From NCBI GenBank assembly GCA_947627045.1, contig CANQUM010000001.1:1-64000 (forward strand): a DNA stretch of 64,000 nt, given 5' to 3'. This DNA is from an uncultured Clostridia bacterium. Lineage in GTDB: Bacteria; Bacillota; Clostridia; Oscillospirales; Ruminococcaceae. The notes under the pieces are model-generated. The model did no database searches. It had not been told where the DNA came from and worked only from the letters and a program-made list of their open reading frames with translations. Each line of letters starts with the position of its first letter. Position 1 is the stretch's first letter. Below are positions 7,848 to 16,087 of this stretch, piece by piece. The position numbers and the translations under genes are program-made.

Positions 7848-10124
7848 ATGTTGAATTTTCAAGTTTTAGAAAAGAATGAGGAAAAGATAAAAAGCTTTTC
7901 ATTAATGGGACTTGCAATGGTATTAGGTTACATATCCAGCAAGGGAAACATACTGGGATTTAATTCGCCGGTAAATATAGTAATAGTATCAATATCCGGT
8001 TTCAGTTCGATCCCTGCCTTTATAGCGTCAGTGCTGTCGTATATTATAAACGAAAATATAATTGAGGGAATTCCCGACATTTGCTCTATGGCAACGATAA
8101 TTGTTTTAAAGATGTTTGTTTTTCCGCATAATTATAACAATTCGCCGTTTTCTCTTTCGGTTATGGCAGGAGCGGTAACGCTCTTTTACGGGGCAATGAT
8201 AAGTCTTATTATGCCGACAAGATTTGAGGTTACGGTGTATAGGGCTTTTGCGTCAATGCTTTGCTTTTTTCTTGTTTATTTTTCAAAGTATTGTTTTGAA
8301 AATTATAAAAAGACCGGAACGATAAGTATTAAAGGATTAAACGGAGTGGGACTGAGTATACTATATGTAATGCTTGTAGCAACGCTTAGTTCTGTATCGG
8401 TTTTGGGTATAAATCTGGGACGTGCCTTCGGCGTAGTAATAATGCTGTTTGCCGTAAATAGATATAAACATATTGGCGGTGCAGTATGCGGAGCACTGGC
8501 AACCTGCGGAGTTATATTGTGCGCTCCTGAGCTTGCAAAAAACACACTTTTGCTTGCAACGTCCGGTCTTATATGCGGTGCATTTGCGTCGTTTGGAATA
8601 GCAGCTATTATAATTGTTTTTATTGCAGTATCTCTTGTGTCTTTGGTTACTATTGGAATGAATTCCGATACATTTAAACTGTTTGCAGATTTGATTGCCG
8701 GTGCCGTAATATATCTTGCCATTCCCGAAGGGAAGATAGCAGGTGCGTTAAAGCTGGTCAGCGGAACTAATAGAGCAACTGAAATCTCAAACAAGAGCGT
8801 CTCATCAAAGCTGACATTTGCCTCTAACGCTTTGACAGATGTAAAAAATCAGATATCAACAGTTACAGAGGCAATGGAGAAAAAAGTTACACCCACTCAG
8901 CTCGGAAAGTTGGTAAAGGACAGCGTGTGCAGAGAATGTCCCATGAATGCTATCTGCTGGCAAAGAAAAGAAAGTGAAACTAAAAGTGTGTTTACGCAAT
9001 TGCAGAGGAAGATTGCGTGTTTGGAAAAACTGTGCGAAGATGATATAGCTAAAAAGCTTCCCGAATGTATAAGAAAAGAGTTTTTAGCAAATACATATAA
9101 TCTAATGTATACAAATATGCTGTTTGAGCAGAGCTCTTCAAGAAAGCTAAGGGAAATGCGTGAATTTCTCTCGACTCAGCTTGAAACAATGGGAAATGTT
9201 CTGGAGGATATTTCGCAGGATGTTTCAAAGCTTACGAATGTAGATGTCGGTCTTTCATCAAGGGCGAGCGAGCTTGTAAGGCGTCTTGGCGGTGAAAATC
9301 AGCGCGCATGTATATATGTTGATGAAAGAAAGATGTTAAGGGCTGAAATATTTTATAGTTCTAAGTCTCATGTAGATGCAGTGAGGCTGACAGTGGAATT
9401 AAGCGATATAGTTGGCTGTGAGCTTGAAATGCCGAGAAAGGTTACAATTGGCGATACCACAAGGCTTGAGTACTCTGAACATCCGGTTTTCTCACTGTCT
9501 CAGGGATTTTATCAGACATCGGGAGAGCCTAACCAACATTCAGGAGATTACTTTGAAAAACTCACAATAAACAATACTGAGAGCTATATAATTCTTTCAG
9601 ATGGTATGGGAACAGGAAACAGAGCAAGGCTTGATTCAATGTTTACTGTAAACCTCACAGCGCGTCTTTTAACAGCAGGCGTTTCTGATGAAACTGCTGT
9701 TAAGCTGTTAAACTCAGTATTGCAGGTAAAGTGCTGGGAAGAATCATTTGCAACGCTTGATTTGGTGAAGTTCGATTTATGCGGAGGATATTTGAATATT
9801 CTAAAGGCAGGAGCAGGACCTAGCTATATATATAGGGACAGTCAGCTGCAAAAGATCGAGAGCTGTGCATTTCCTTTGGGCATACTTTCTGAAACAAGCG
9901 TTAATCAGATAAGAAATAAGCTGTTTAAAAACGATTTGGTTATAATTTGCAGCGATGGGGTAAGCGAAAAATCGGTAAGGAGCGTTTTTAAAAACAGAAG
10001 AGATGTCTCAAGAATGACTCCCGATGAAATTTCTAAGAGAATAGGAGAGTTTTCTGCTGAGAATAATACAGGTTTAAAGTCTGATGATATTACTGTTATT
10101 TGCAGTAAGATAGGAAAGAATTAG
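7848..10124 (+). CDS. spoIIE: Stage II sporulation protein E (SpoIIE-like PP2C phosphatase)
   Basis: 758 residues. The first ~300 form about ten hydrophobic segments, as in SpoIIE. A central region follows with a Cys cluster (CRECPMNAICW), then a PP2C-type phosphatase domain from about residue 566 (SGDYFEKL, SDGMGTG, FATLDLVKFDL, IICSDGVSE) with the Asp residues expected to bind metal. In Bacillus, SpoIIE dephosphorylates SpoIIAA to release sigma-F in the forespore. Its presence suggests the organism can, or its ancestors could, form endospores. The gene stands alone after the upstream terminator. Start ATG 7848 follows GGTGATAGG. Confidence 0.9.
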   Translation: MLNFQVLEKNEEKIKSFSLMGLAMVLGYISSKGNILGFNSPVNIVIVSISGFSSIPAFIASVLSYIINENIIEGIPDICSMATIIVLKMFVFPHNYNNSPFSLSVMAGAVTLFYGAMISLIMPTRFEVTVYRAFASMLCFFLVYFSKYCFENYKKTGTISIKGLNGVGLSILYVMLVATLSSVSVLGINLGRAFGVVIMLFAVNRYKHIGGAVCGALATCGVILCAPELAKNTLLLATSGLICGAFASFGIAAIIIVFIAVSLVSLVTIGMNSDTFKLFADLIAGAVIYLAIPEGKIAGALKLVSGTNRATEISNKSVSSKLTFASNALTDVKNQISTVTEAMEKKVTPTQLGKLVKDSVCRECPMNAICWQRKESETKSVFTQLQRKIACLEKLCEDDIAKKLPECIRKEFLANTYNLMYTNMLFEQSSSRKLREMREFLSTQLETMGNVLEDISQDVSKLTNVDVGLSSRASELVRRLGGENQRACIYVDERKMLRAEIFYSSKSHVDAVRLTVELSDIVGCELEMPRKVTIGDTTRLEYSEHPVFSLSQGFYQTSGEPNQHSGDYFEKLTINNTESYIILSDGMGTGNRARLDSMFTVNLTARLLTAGVSDETAVKLLNSVLQVKCWEESFATLDLVKFDLCGGYLNILKAGAGPSYIYRDSQLQKIESCAFPLGILSETSVNQIRNKLFKNDLVIICSDGVSEKSVRSVFKNRRDVSRMTPDEISKRIGEFSAENNTGLKSDDITVICSKIGKN

Positions 10125-10227
10125 AAATTTAACTTCAAAAGCATATTTTTTATTACGTTATTATAGTAATTTTGCACAAAAAATCATAATATTTTCTGTA
10201 AGATTTCTAAAATTAATACAAAAACTA

Positions 10228-10256
10228 TTGAAAAAAAAGCCAGAAAGGTGTAATAT
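10228..10256 (+). promoter_or_regulatory. Promoter of the glycogen operon
   Basis: TTGAAA at 10228-10233 and TAATAT at 10251-10256 with a 17-base spacer, followed by a ~105-base leader to glgB that contains a heptanucleotide repeat. Confidence 0.6.
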
Positions 10257-10286
10257 ATAGTTTAGAAATAGGAAGTTAGAATATTT

Positions 10287-10321
10287 ATTTCTAATCTCTA
10301 ATCTCTAATTTCTAATTTCTA
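10287..10321 (+). repeat. Heptanucleotide tandem repeat (TCTAATT type)
   Basis: Five consecutive 7-base units of the form TCTAATC/TCTAATT/TCTAACT lie in the glgB leader. Shorter runs occur near 31660-31690, 32800 and 49003. Confidence 0.75.
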
Positions 10322-10330
10322 ACTACTGAA

Positions 10331-10364
10331 AGGAGACCTTTGTTTTTCAAAGGTGTATTATAAT
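10331..10364 (+). promoter_or_regulatory. SD-hairpin-start element of glgB
   Basis: AGGAG at 10331-10335 is followed by a perfect 7-bp hairpin (ACCTTTG, loop TTTTT, CAAAGGT; 10336-10354), then 10 bases to ATG 10365. A GTG at 10353 lies inside the hairpin and 17 bases from the SD, so ATG 10365 is preferred. Confidence 0.7.
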
Positions 10365-12380
10365 ATGGACATAATTCCTGAAAGCTATAAAGCGCCCTTG
10401 CATTTTTTTCACGAGGGAACAAATTATGAAGCATATAAGTTTTTTGGCTCGATAAAGGGTGAAAAGGACGGAAAAAGCGGATATTTTTTCAGGGTATGGG
10501 CTCCACATGCCCAAAGCGTATCGGTCGTTGGGGATTTCAATTCGTGGGACGATACCCGAAATACTATGGAGAAGATTGCAGATTCTGAGGTCTGGGAGAC
10601 ATTCATTTCCGGGCTGAATAAATATGACGCTTATAAATATTGCGTTACGACACGATTGGGCAAAAAAATTATGAAAGCTGACCCTTTCGGAAAGCACATG
10701 GAGACAAAGCCAGCAACGGCTACAAAAATTTATGATATAGACAGCTTTGGTTGGACAGACAGCGTTTGGAAGAAAAAGACCGATGAAACTGATATATTAA
10801 ATTCGCCTATTAATATCTATGAGGTTAATTTGGGCTCATGGCGGAAGTATGAGGACGGTAACTTTCTGTCTTATACAAAGTTTGCCGAGGAAATAATTCC
10901 TTATATTACTGATATGGGGTATACGCATATTGAGTTTATGCCGCTTGCTGAATATCCATTTGACGGCTCATGGGGTTATCAATGTATAGGATATTATGCG
11001 CCTACGTCGCGTTTTGGAACTCCGGAAGATTTTATGAAGATGATAGATATGTTCCACAATGCGGATATAGGCGTAATTCTCGACTGGGTTCCCGCACATT
11101 TCCCGAAGGACGAAGCCGGTTTGTTTGAATGGGACGGAGAGCCTTGTTATGAGTATTCGGACCCGAGAAAGGGCGAGCACTACTCGTGGGGAACAAAGGT
11201 GTTTGATTACGGGAAAGCAGAGGTAAAGTCTTTTCTTATATCAAATGCGGTATATTGGCTTGAAAAGTACCATATAGACGGACTGAGAGTTGACGCTGTG
11301 GCGTCTATGCTGTATCTCGACTATGACAGGCGTGACGGCGAGTGGATACCTAATAAGAACGGCGGAAATGAAAATCTTGAGGCTATTCAATTTTTGCAGG
11401 AGCTTAATACTGAGGTGTTCAGGAAGTTCCCAAAGGCAATGATGATAGCGGAGGAGTCTACAGCTTGGCCGATGGTTTCAAAGCCTGTGAGCGATGGAGG
11501 CTTAGGCTTTAACTTCAAGTGGAATATGGGCTGGATGAACGATATGCTTATGTATATGTCTCAGGACCCTATCAACAGAGCATTTCATCACAATGCACTG
11601 ACTTTTTCATTTTTCTATGCGTTTTCGGAGAATTTTATTTTGCCTATCTCCCACGACGAGGTAGTTCACGGAAAGGGTTCTCTTGTAAATAAGATGTTCG
11701 GTGATACCGACCAGAAATTTGCACAGGCGAGAGCATTTTTAGCGTATATGACTGCTCATCCCGGCAAGAAGCTGCTTTTTATGGGCAGCGAGTTCGCACA
11801 GTTTAGAGAGTGGGACTATGAAAACGGTCTTGAGTGGTTTATGATAGACGATTATGAAAATCACAGAAATTTTCAAAAGTTTGTGAAAAACCTTAACCGA
11901 TTTTATAAAGAGAATAAACCGTTTTGGGAAGTCGATTATTCGTGGGAAGGCTTTTCGTGGATATCAAATGACGACTACAAGCAAAGTATTATAATATTCA
12001 GGCGAATTGACAGAAGCGGAGATGAGATAATAGCTGTTTGCAATTTCGTTCCTGTAGGTCGTGATGTTTATATGTTCGGCGTGCCAAAGGCAGGAGTTTA
12101 TGAGGAGGTTTTCAACTCGACCTCTCCTGACGGCAGTCCGATAACGAACAAGCCTGTAAGAACGTCTATTGTGAAAATGCACGGCTTTGACAGGTCGATA
12201 ACTATAAAAATACCGCCGTTTTCGGTAATGTTTTTCAAACGAAGAAAAACACAGAGAAAGTCATCGGCAAAGTCAGATAAAACAGTGAGATCCGCTAAGA
12301 CGGCAAAATCGTCAGCAAAGAATGGCAAAGAGAACAAATCTGTTATGACGGATAATAATGATAAAATAGAAATTAAATAA
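10365..12380 (+). CDS. glgB: 1,4-alpha-glucan branching enzyme GlgB
   Basis: About 671 residues. It has an N-terminal CBM48-like domain (YFFRVWAPHAQSVSVVGDFN, about residues 40-60) and a GH13 catalytic domain: nucleophile Asp in GLRVDAVASM (near 309), acid Glu in AEESTAW (near 362) and transition-state Asp in SHDEVVHG (near 430). It moves an alpha-1,4 chain to an alpha-1,6 position in glycogen. The last ~45 residues are a Lys/Ser/Thr-rich, probably disordered tail (KRRKTQRKSSAKSDK) beyond the usual end of the enzyme. It is first in the operon, 24 bases before glgC. Translation starts through an SD-hairpin element. Confidence 0.95.
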   Translation: MDIIPESYKAPLHFFHEGTNYEAYKFFGSIKGEKDGKSGYFFRVWAPHAQSVSVVGDFNSWDDTRNTMEKIADSEVWETFISGLNKYDAYKYCVTTRLGKKIMKADPFGKHMETKPATATKIYDIDSFGWTDSVWKKKTDETDILNSPINIYEVNLGSWRKYEDGNFLSYTKFAEEIIPYITDMGYTHIEFMPLAEYPFDGSWGYQCIGYYAPTSRFGTPEDFMKMIDMFHNADIGVILDWVPAHFPKDEAGLFEWDGEPCYEYSDPRKGEHYSWGTKVFDYGKAEVKSFLISNAVYWLEKYHIDGLRVDAVASMLYLDYDRRDGEWIPNKNGGNENLEAIQFLQELNTEVFRKFPKAMMIAEESTAWPMVSKPVSDGGLGFNFKWNMGWMNDMLMYMSQDPINRAFHHNALTFSFFYAFSENFILPISHDEVVHGKGSLVNKMFGDTDQKFAQARAFLAYMTAHPGKKLLFMGSEFAQFREWDYENGLEWFMIDDYENHRNFQKFVKNLNRFYKENKPFWEVDYSWEGFSWISNDDYKQSIIIFRRIDRSGDEIIAVCNFVPVGRDVYMFGVPKAGVYEEVFNSTSPDGSPITNKPVRTSIVKMHGFDRSITIKIPPFSVMFFKRRKTQRKSSAKSDKTVRSAKTAKSSAKNGKENKSVMTDNNDKIEIK

Positions 12381-12404
12381 AAATAAACAAGCAGGTGAAT
12401 GTAT

Positions 12405-13613
12405 ATGTTTAATAAAAAAGAATGTGTTGCAATGCTGTTGGCAGGCGGTCAGGGAAGCAGACTTTATGCCCTGACTCAGAAGGTTGCAAAGCCGGCAGTT
12501 CCTTTCGGGGGAAAGTATAGAATAATTGACTTTCCTTTGTCGAATTGTGTAAATTCGGGGATTGATACAGTAGGTGTTCTCACCCAGTATCAGCCGCTGG
12601 TTATGAATGATTATATCGGTAACGGTCAGCCGTGGGATTTAGACAGGATACACGGAGGAGTTCATATTCTGGCACCGTATCAGTCAAAATCAGGAGCAAA
12701 CTGGTATCAGGGAACAGCAAACGCAATATATCAGAATCTTTCGTTTATTGAGAGATATGATCCTGAGTATGTAATAATTCTTTCGGGCGATCATATCTAT
12801 AAAATGGATTACGACAAGATGCTCAGCTACCATAAAGAAAAAGGTGCAGCGGCTACTATTGCGGTTATCAATGTTCCTATAGACGAGGCGTCACGTTTCG
12901 GAATTATGTTTGCTCGTGATGACGGTCAGATATACGATTTCGTTGAAAAGCCGGCTGAGCCTAAGAGTACGCTTGCTTCAATGGGCATATACATTTTCAC
13001 ATTTGATATACTGAAAAAATATCTCATAGAGAATGAGAACGATAAATCGGAGAATAACTCCAAAGACTTCGGAAAGGATATAATCCCTGCACTTTTACGC
13101 GATGAGCAGAAACTCTACGCTTACCGCTTTGATGGCTACTGGAAAGATGTGGGGACTATCGACAGTCTTTGGGAGGCTAATATGGACCTTATAAATCCGA
13201 ACATTCCGATTGATTTGTACGATCCGTCTTGGAAAATATACTCGAGGAATCCGGGACTTCCGCCACAGGTTATTGGAAAAGATGCGAAAATACAGAATTC
13301 AATGGTAACAGAAGGCTGTGTTATTGACGGTACTGTTGATTTCTCAATGCTGTCTGACGGCGTTATAATTGAAAAGGACGCTGTGGTTACAGATTCTATC
13401 ATTATGCCGGGAGCGGTAATTCGTTCGGGGGCAAGGGTTGAATACGCAATCGTAGGTGAAAATTCAGAAATTTGCAGCGGTGCTCACATTGGCAGAAGAC
13501 CTGAGGAAATGCCTGACAGAGATGAATGGGGCGTTGCGGTAGTAGGTCAGGATATTAAGATATCTGAGGGAACGGTTGTTGAACCTAAGAAAATTATTTC
13601 GGAAAGTATATAG
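12405..13613 (+). CDS. glgC: Glucose-1-phosphate adenylyltransferase GlgC
   Basis: 402 residues. It has the nucleotidyltransferase signature [14 protein letters not shown] with Lys in [18 protein letters not shown], catalytic Asp in [11 protein letters not shown], and a C-terminal left-handed beta-helix (residues ~300-390). It makes ADP-glucose, the donor for glycogen synthase and the usual control point. I chose ATG 12405 because the ribosome site GCAGGTGA is correctly spaced for it and too close to the ATG at 12399. The next gene, glgD, encodes a related subunit and follows by 15 bases. Confidence 0.96.
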   Translation: MFNKKECVAMLLAGGQGSRLYALTQKVAKPAVPFGGKYRIIDFPLSNCVNSGIDTVGVLTQYQPLVMNDYIGNGQPWDLDRIHGGVHILAPYQSKSGANWYQGTANAIYQNLSFIERYDPEYVIILSGDHIYKMDYDKMLSYHKEKGAAATIAVINVPIDEASRFGIMFARDDGQIYDFVEKPAEPKSTLASMGIYIFTFDILKKYLIENENDKSENNSKDFGKDIIPALLRDEQKLYAYRFDGYWKDVGTIDSLWEANMDLINPNIPIDLYDPSWKIYSRNPGLPPQVIGKDAKIQNSMVTEGCVIDGTVDFSMLSDGVIIEKDAVVTDSIIMPGAVIRSGARVEYAIVGENSEICSGAHIGRRPEEMPDRDEWGVAVVGQDIKISEGTVVEPKKIISESI

Positions 13614-13628
13614 AGAGGATGAGCTTTT

Positions 13629-14759
13629 ATGGGAACTTCTAATATGGGAAAGGTTTTGGGACTGGTTTTTGCAAATATGCACGACAGTACAGTTAAGGAT
13701 CTCACAAAAGAGAGAACGATGGGCTCTGTACTTTTCGGAGGAAGATACAGAATGATTGATTTTCCGCTTTCTAACTTTGTAAACAGCGGAATTTCAACCG
13801 TCGGGGTTATAACTAAGTATAACTATCAGTCGCTTCTCGACCACTTGGGAACAGGCAGAGAGTGGGATCTGTCAAGAAAAAAAGGAGGATTATATCTCCT
13901 TCCTCCGTTCAGCAATGTTGAAAGTAAGCTCTATCGCGGAAGACTCGAGGCTCTTTACGGAGTACTCAACTTTATAAAAAGCGTTCACGCTGAATATGTT
14001 TTGATGTCAGACTGCGATGTGGTAGCAAATATAGACTATCGGCCGATTTTGTCGGCTCATATTGAAAGCGGTGCTGATATAACCTGCGTTTCACACACGG
14101 GACAGTATAATTCTGATATTGTAAAATCAAGTACTGTCTTTACTGTTGATTCAAATAATAATGTAAAAGACGTGCTTATAGGCTACGATCTTACCGGCGT
14201 ATGTACGCTTAGTCTTAATATGTTCCTTCTTAAAAAGAACTTTTTAGTCGATCTTGTTCAGACGGCTATAGCTCAGGGAAGATACAGCTTTGAAAGGGAT
14301 ATTCTTCAGAGCAAGCTTAATGATTTAAAAATAGTTTCTTATGAATATTCGGGATATTTCAAAAAAATATACAGCGAGAAGAGCTATTTTGAAGCAAATA
14401 TGGATCTTCTCAATATAGACAACTGCAGAGAACTTTTCACTCAAAGACGCCCTATCTACACTAAGGTCAGAGATAACGCTCCTTCAAAGTACGGACTCAA
14501 CAGCTATGTAGCAAATTCGCTTGTTGCTGACGGTTGTGTAATTGACGGAACAGTGGAGAATTCTGTTTTGTTCAGGGGAGTAAACGTAGGAAAAGGTGTA
14601 ACTGTTAAAAATGCTATTTTAATGCAGGATACAATTATCGGCGACGGCAGCGAGGTCAAAAATGTCATCACTGATAAAAATGTATCGATCGGAAATGACA
14701 GAACGCTGATTTCATCAGACGATTATCCAATGTTTATCGGCAAAGGAGCATCAGTCTGA
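13629..14759 (+). CDS. glgD: GlgD, non-catalytic or regulatory ADP-glucose pyrophosphorylase subunit
   Basis: 376 residues, homologous to GlgC along its length. The N-terminal loop is changed to NMGKVLGLVFANMHDSTVKD: the GGxGxR nucleotide-binding motif is missing, although GGRYRMIDFPLSNFVNSG is kept. GlgD in Firmicutes pairs with GlgC and raises its activity. A C-terminal beta-helix is present. Start ATG follows GAGAGGATGAG. The glgC-glgD pair would normally be followed by glgA, but here a ~1.3-kb stretch with an R repeat, a hairpin chain and a small-gene cassette intervenes. Confidence 0.93.
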   Translation: MGTSNMGKVLGLVFANMHDSTVKDLTKERTMGSVLFGGRYRMIDFPLSNFVNSGISTVGVITKYNYQSLLDHLGTGREWDLSRKKGGLYLLPPFSNVESKLYRGRLEALYGVLNFIKSVHAEYVLMSDCDVVANIDYRPILSAHIESGADITCVSHTGQYNSDIVKSSTVFTVDSNNNVKDVLIGYDLTGVCTLSLNMFLLKKNFLVDLVQTAIAQGRYSFERDILQSKLNDLKIVSYEYSGYFKKIYSEKSYFEANMDLLNIDNCRELFTQRRPIYTKVRDNAPSKYGLNSYVANSLVADGCVIDGTVENSVLFRGVNVGKGVTVKNAILMQDTIIGDGSEVKNVITDKNVSIGNDRTLISSDDYPMFIGKGASV

Positions 14760-14773
14760 TTAATTGACAATTG

Positions 14774-14856
14774 ACCGACGAGCCGGCAGGGGCGACCCCT
14801 GCACGCAGTGCCGCCTTTGGGAAGTTTGATATATGTTATAGTATGTACAACGGCGG
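14774..14856 (+). repeat. R repeat element
   Basis: A GC-rich part (GAGCCGGCAGG ... GCACGCAGTG) leads into CCGCCTTTG (14811-14819), an AT-rich middle and CAACGGCGG (14848-14856), the near inverted repeat of the CCGCC end. It lies just 3' of glgD. About 15 loci in this window carry the family in either orientation. Confidence 0.85.
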
Positions 14857-14860
14857 ATCG

Positions 14861-14909
14861 GAATAATTAATAGTGGATAATGGGTAATGGATAATGGGCA
14901 ATTAATAAG
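14861..14909 (+). repeat. Heptanucleotide tandem repeat (GGATAAT type)
   Basis: Seven 7-base units in perfect register: GAATAAT, TAATAGT, GGATAAT, GGGTAAT, GGATAAT, GGGCAAT, TAATAAG. The same series, with two more core units, lies in reverse orientation at 35195-35250. Confidence 0.8.
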
Positions 14910-15093
14910 AAAACTAAAAGTTTTCGGTCAAGCCTTTTTCAAAAGGCTTGCGGGTCAAGGGCGGAGCCCTGTCGCTGACTGCAGCCAGCGAAAAGCCCCT
15001 TTATTACGGAGTGCGCTCCGAAAAGGGTGAATTAAAAAACAATCCAGTGGATTGTTTTTTAAGAGGGAAAGCCCTGCAAGAGAGGGCTTTCCC
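14909..15093. repeat. Hairpin-chain element S, copy 1
   Basis: Seven inverted repeats in 185 bases: 14909-14925, 14930-14949, 14958-14970, 14972-14991, 15007-15020, 15034-15060 (12-bp arms with A6 and T6 ends, like a two-way terminator) and 15065-15093 (perfect 11-bp arms). It ends 31 bases from the stop codon of the small gene at 15124. Copies 2 (34711-34868) and 3 (44745-44908) carry paired changes in the stems. An open frame crosses it (14948-15139), but conservation follows the stems rather than codons. Confidence 0.8.
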
Positions 15094-15123
15094 TAGAAAG
15101 CTCTTGCCTCCGATCTCTTGTAT

Positions 15124-15354
15124 CTATATTTCGCTTTGATGACAGTCGAATATACTTCCGCACAGAGAACTGCATAGCTCTTTTAGACTGTATGCCTCGT
15201 CTGCAAGACAAGCAAACGCACCTTTAAATCTGTTGTCTTCATCTGTGTAGTCAAGAAATTCAACAAATATTGATGAAAGTCCGGCTATTATTTCAGATTT
15301 CGCCTGAATTTCTGTAATATCTGACAGTGGTATTTCTTTAACCATTTTGCTCAT
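15124..15354 (-). CDS. Small conserved protein, family A (unrecognised)
   Basis: 76 residues. I do not recognise the family. It is probably helical, with the core FKGAFACLADEAYSLKELC. It is nearly identical (~96% at DNA level by eye) to the protein at 34448-34678 and distantly related to the pair at 44949-45161 and 51878-52090, which keep F[KR]GAFxCLADEA. The start at 15354 is chosen because AAGGAAGTG precedes it in all copies. It is divergent from two ribbon-helix-helix genes and ends next to hairpin chain S. A toxin, antitoxin or regulator role is possible; nothing in the sequence decides. Confidence 0.75.
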   Translation of the reverse strand: MSKMVKEIPLSDITEIQAKSEIIAGLSSIFVEFLDYTDEDNRFKGAFACLADEAYSLKELCSSLCGSIFDCHQSEI

Positions 15355-15387
15355 TATTGACACTTCCTTTTTGTGTAGTATGATATT

Positions 15388-15416
15388 ATTATATCCTGAC
15401 GACATTATACTTTCAA
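15388..15416 (-). promoter_or_regulatory. Promoter of family A gene, copy 1
   Basis: On the minus strand, TTGAAA (15416-15411) and TATAAT (15393-15388) are 17 bases apart. Confidence 0.7.
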
Positions 15417-15447
15417 TAGGCAAAATAAACAAATAACAACTAATTAT

Positions 15448-15487
15448 ATTTGTAAATGTTGACGATAGTATACAATTATGATATATT
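15448..15487 (+). promoter_or_regulatory. Promoter and flanking half-sites of RHH gene copy 1
   Basis: TTGACG (15459-15464) and TATATT (15482-15487) are 17 bases apart. ATTTGTA (15448-15454) and TATACAAT (15469-15476) flank the -35 box as inverted half-sites. The promoter at 52381 has the same geometry with longer arms, so this is a likely operator, perhaps for the RHH protein itself. Confidence 0.6.
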
Positions 15488-15522
15488 TTATTTAATTAAT
15501 AAAATTTAAAGGTGGTAAAGAT

Positions 15523-15714
15523 ATGCCTGTAAGTAAAGCTCAGCAAAGGGCAACAAATAAATATAATAAAAATCATTATGATAGAATAGAGATGAAAGTA
15601 CTAAAGGGCGAAAAGGAAAATATTACAGAACACGCAAAAGAATATGACGGCACTTTAAACAAGTTTCTAAACAGGGCAGTCAAGGAAACTATGGAGAGAG
15701 ATAAAAATAGATAA
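15523..15714 (+). CDS. Ribbon-helix-helix (Arc-like) small protein, copy 1
   Basis: 63 residues. A basic N-terminus (MPVSKAQQRATNKYNKNHYD) leads into a predicted strand RIEMKVLKG, helix KENITEHAKEYD and helix TLNKFLNRAVKETMERD, the ribbon-helix-helix layout of dimeric DNA-binding proteins such as Arc and many antitoxins. Function is inferred only from this pattern. AAAGGTGG precedes the ATG. It is followed 17 bases later by a closely related second copy, and is divergent from the family A gene at 15124. Relatives lie at 45309 and 52456. Confidence 0.8.
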   Translation: MPVSKAQQRATNKYNKNHYDRIEMKVLKGEKENITEHAKEYDGTLNKFLNRAVKETMERDKNR

Positions 15715-15731
15715 ACAGGGTGGTATTAAAA

Positions 15732-15923
15732 ATGCCTGCTACCAAAGCTCAAATAAGAGCAAATAATAAGTATAAAAAAAATCATTATGACAGATTGGAA
15801 ATGCAAGTTCCAAAGGGTGAGAAAGAAAGCATTACAGAACACGCAAAAGAATATGACGGCACTTTAAACAAGTTTCTAAACAGGGCGGTCAAGGAAACTA
15901 TAGAGCGAGATAAAAATAGATAA
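15732..15923 (+). CDS. Ribbon-helix-helix small protein, copy 2 (tandem duplicate)
   Basis: 63 residues, about 80% identical to its upstream neighbour; the C-terminal half (HAKEYDGTLNKFLNRAVKET) is unchanged. I set the start at 15732, where GGGTGG precedes MPATKAQ; an upstream in-frame start at 15720 has no ribosome site. The bases from about 15690 through its start codon are repeated almost exactly after its stop, marking a tandem duplication unit of ~209 bases. Confidence 0.8.
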   Translation: MPATKAQIRANNKYKKNHYDRLEMQVPKGEKESITEHAKEYDGTLNKFLNRAVKETIERDKNR

Positions 15924-15956
15924 ACAGGGTGGTATTAAATATGCCTATCACCTAAA
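15924..15956 (+). pseudogene. Truncated third RHH copy (start region only)
   Basis: The sequence AACAGGGTGGTATTAAA, ATG and the codons for Pro-Ile-Thr recur right after copy 2, then a stop follows. This looks like the 5' edge of a third unit left after deletion or an unfinished duplication. Confidence 0.6.
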
Positions 15957-16010
15957 ATTAGTGGTATAGATAGGCTCTTGCATCTTGTTTCTATTAGCAA
16001 TAATTAACGC

Positions 16011-16039
16011 TTGAATAAAATCGGAAGCGGTGTTACAAT
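16011..16039 (+). promoter_or_regulatory. Promoter of glgA
   Basis: TTGAAT (16011-16016) and TACAAT (16034-16039) have a 17-base spacer. It would let glgA be expressed although the cassette separates it from glgBCD. Confidence 0.6.
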
Positions 16040-16087
16040 GACAAGGCACTGTCAAAGACATCTGAGTATAGAACGGGGGATAAGGAT

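Noticed and set aside
8303-8794. 163-codon minus-strand frame inside spoIIE
   Set aside because: Antisense shadow of a hydrophobic membrane region; no start signal and no recognisable domain.
14948-15139. Open frame of 63 codons across hairpin chain S (also at 34663-34917 and 44709-44999)
   Set aside because: It recurs because the repeat recurs. Differences between copies follow stem pairing, not codon positions, and there is no consistent ribosome site.
16017-16087. Third complete RHH gene after 15923
   Set aside because: Only the ribosome site and four codons are present, then a stop; no homologous sequence continues downstream.
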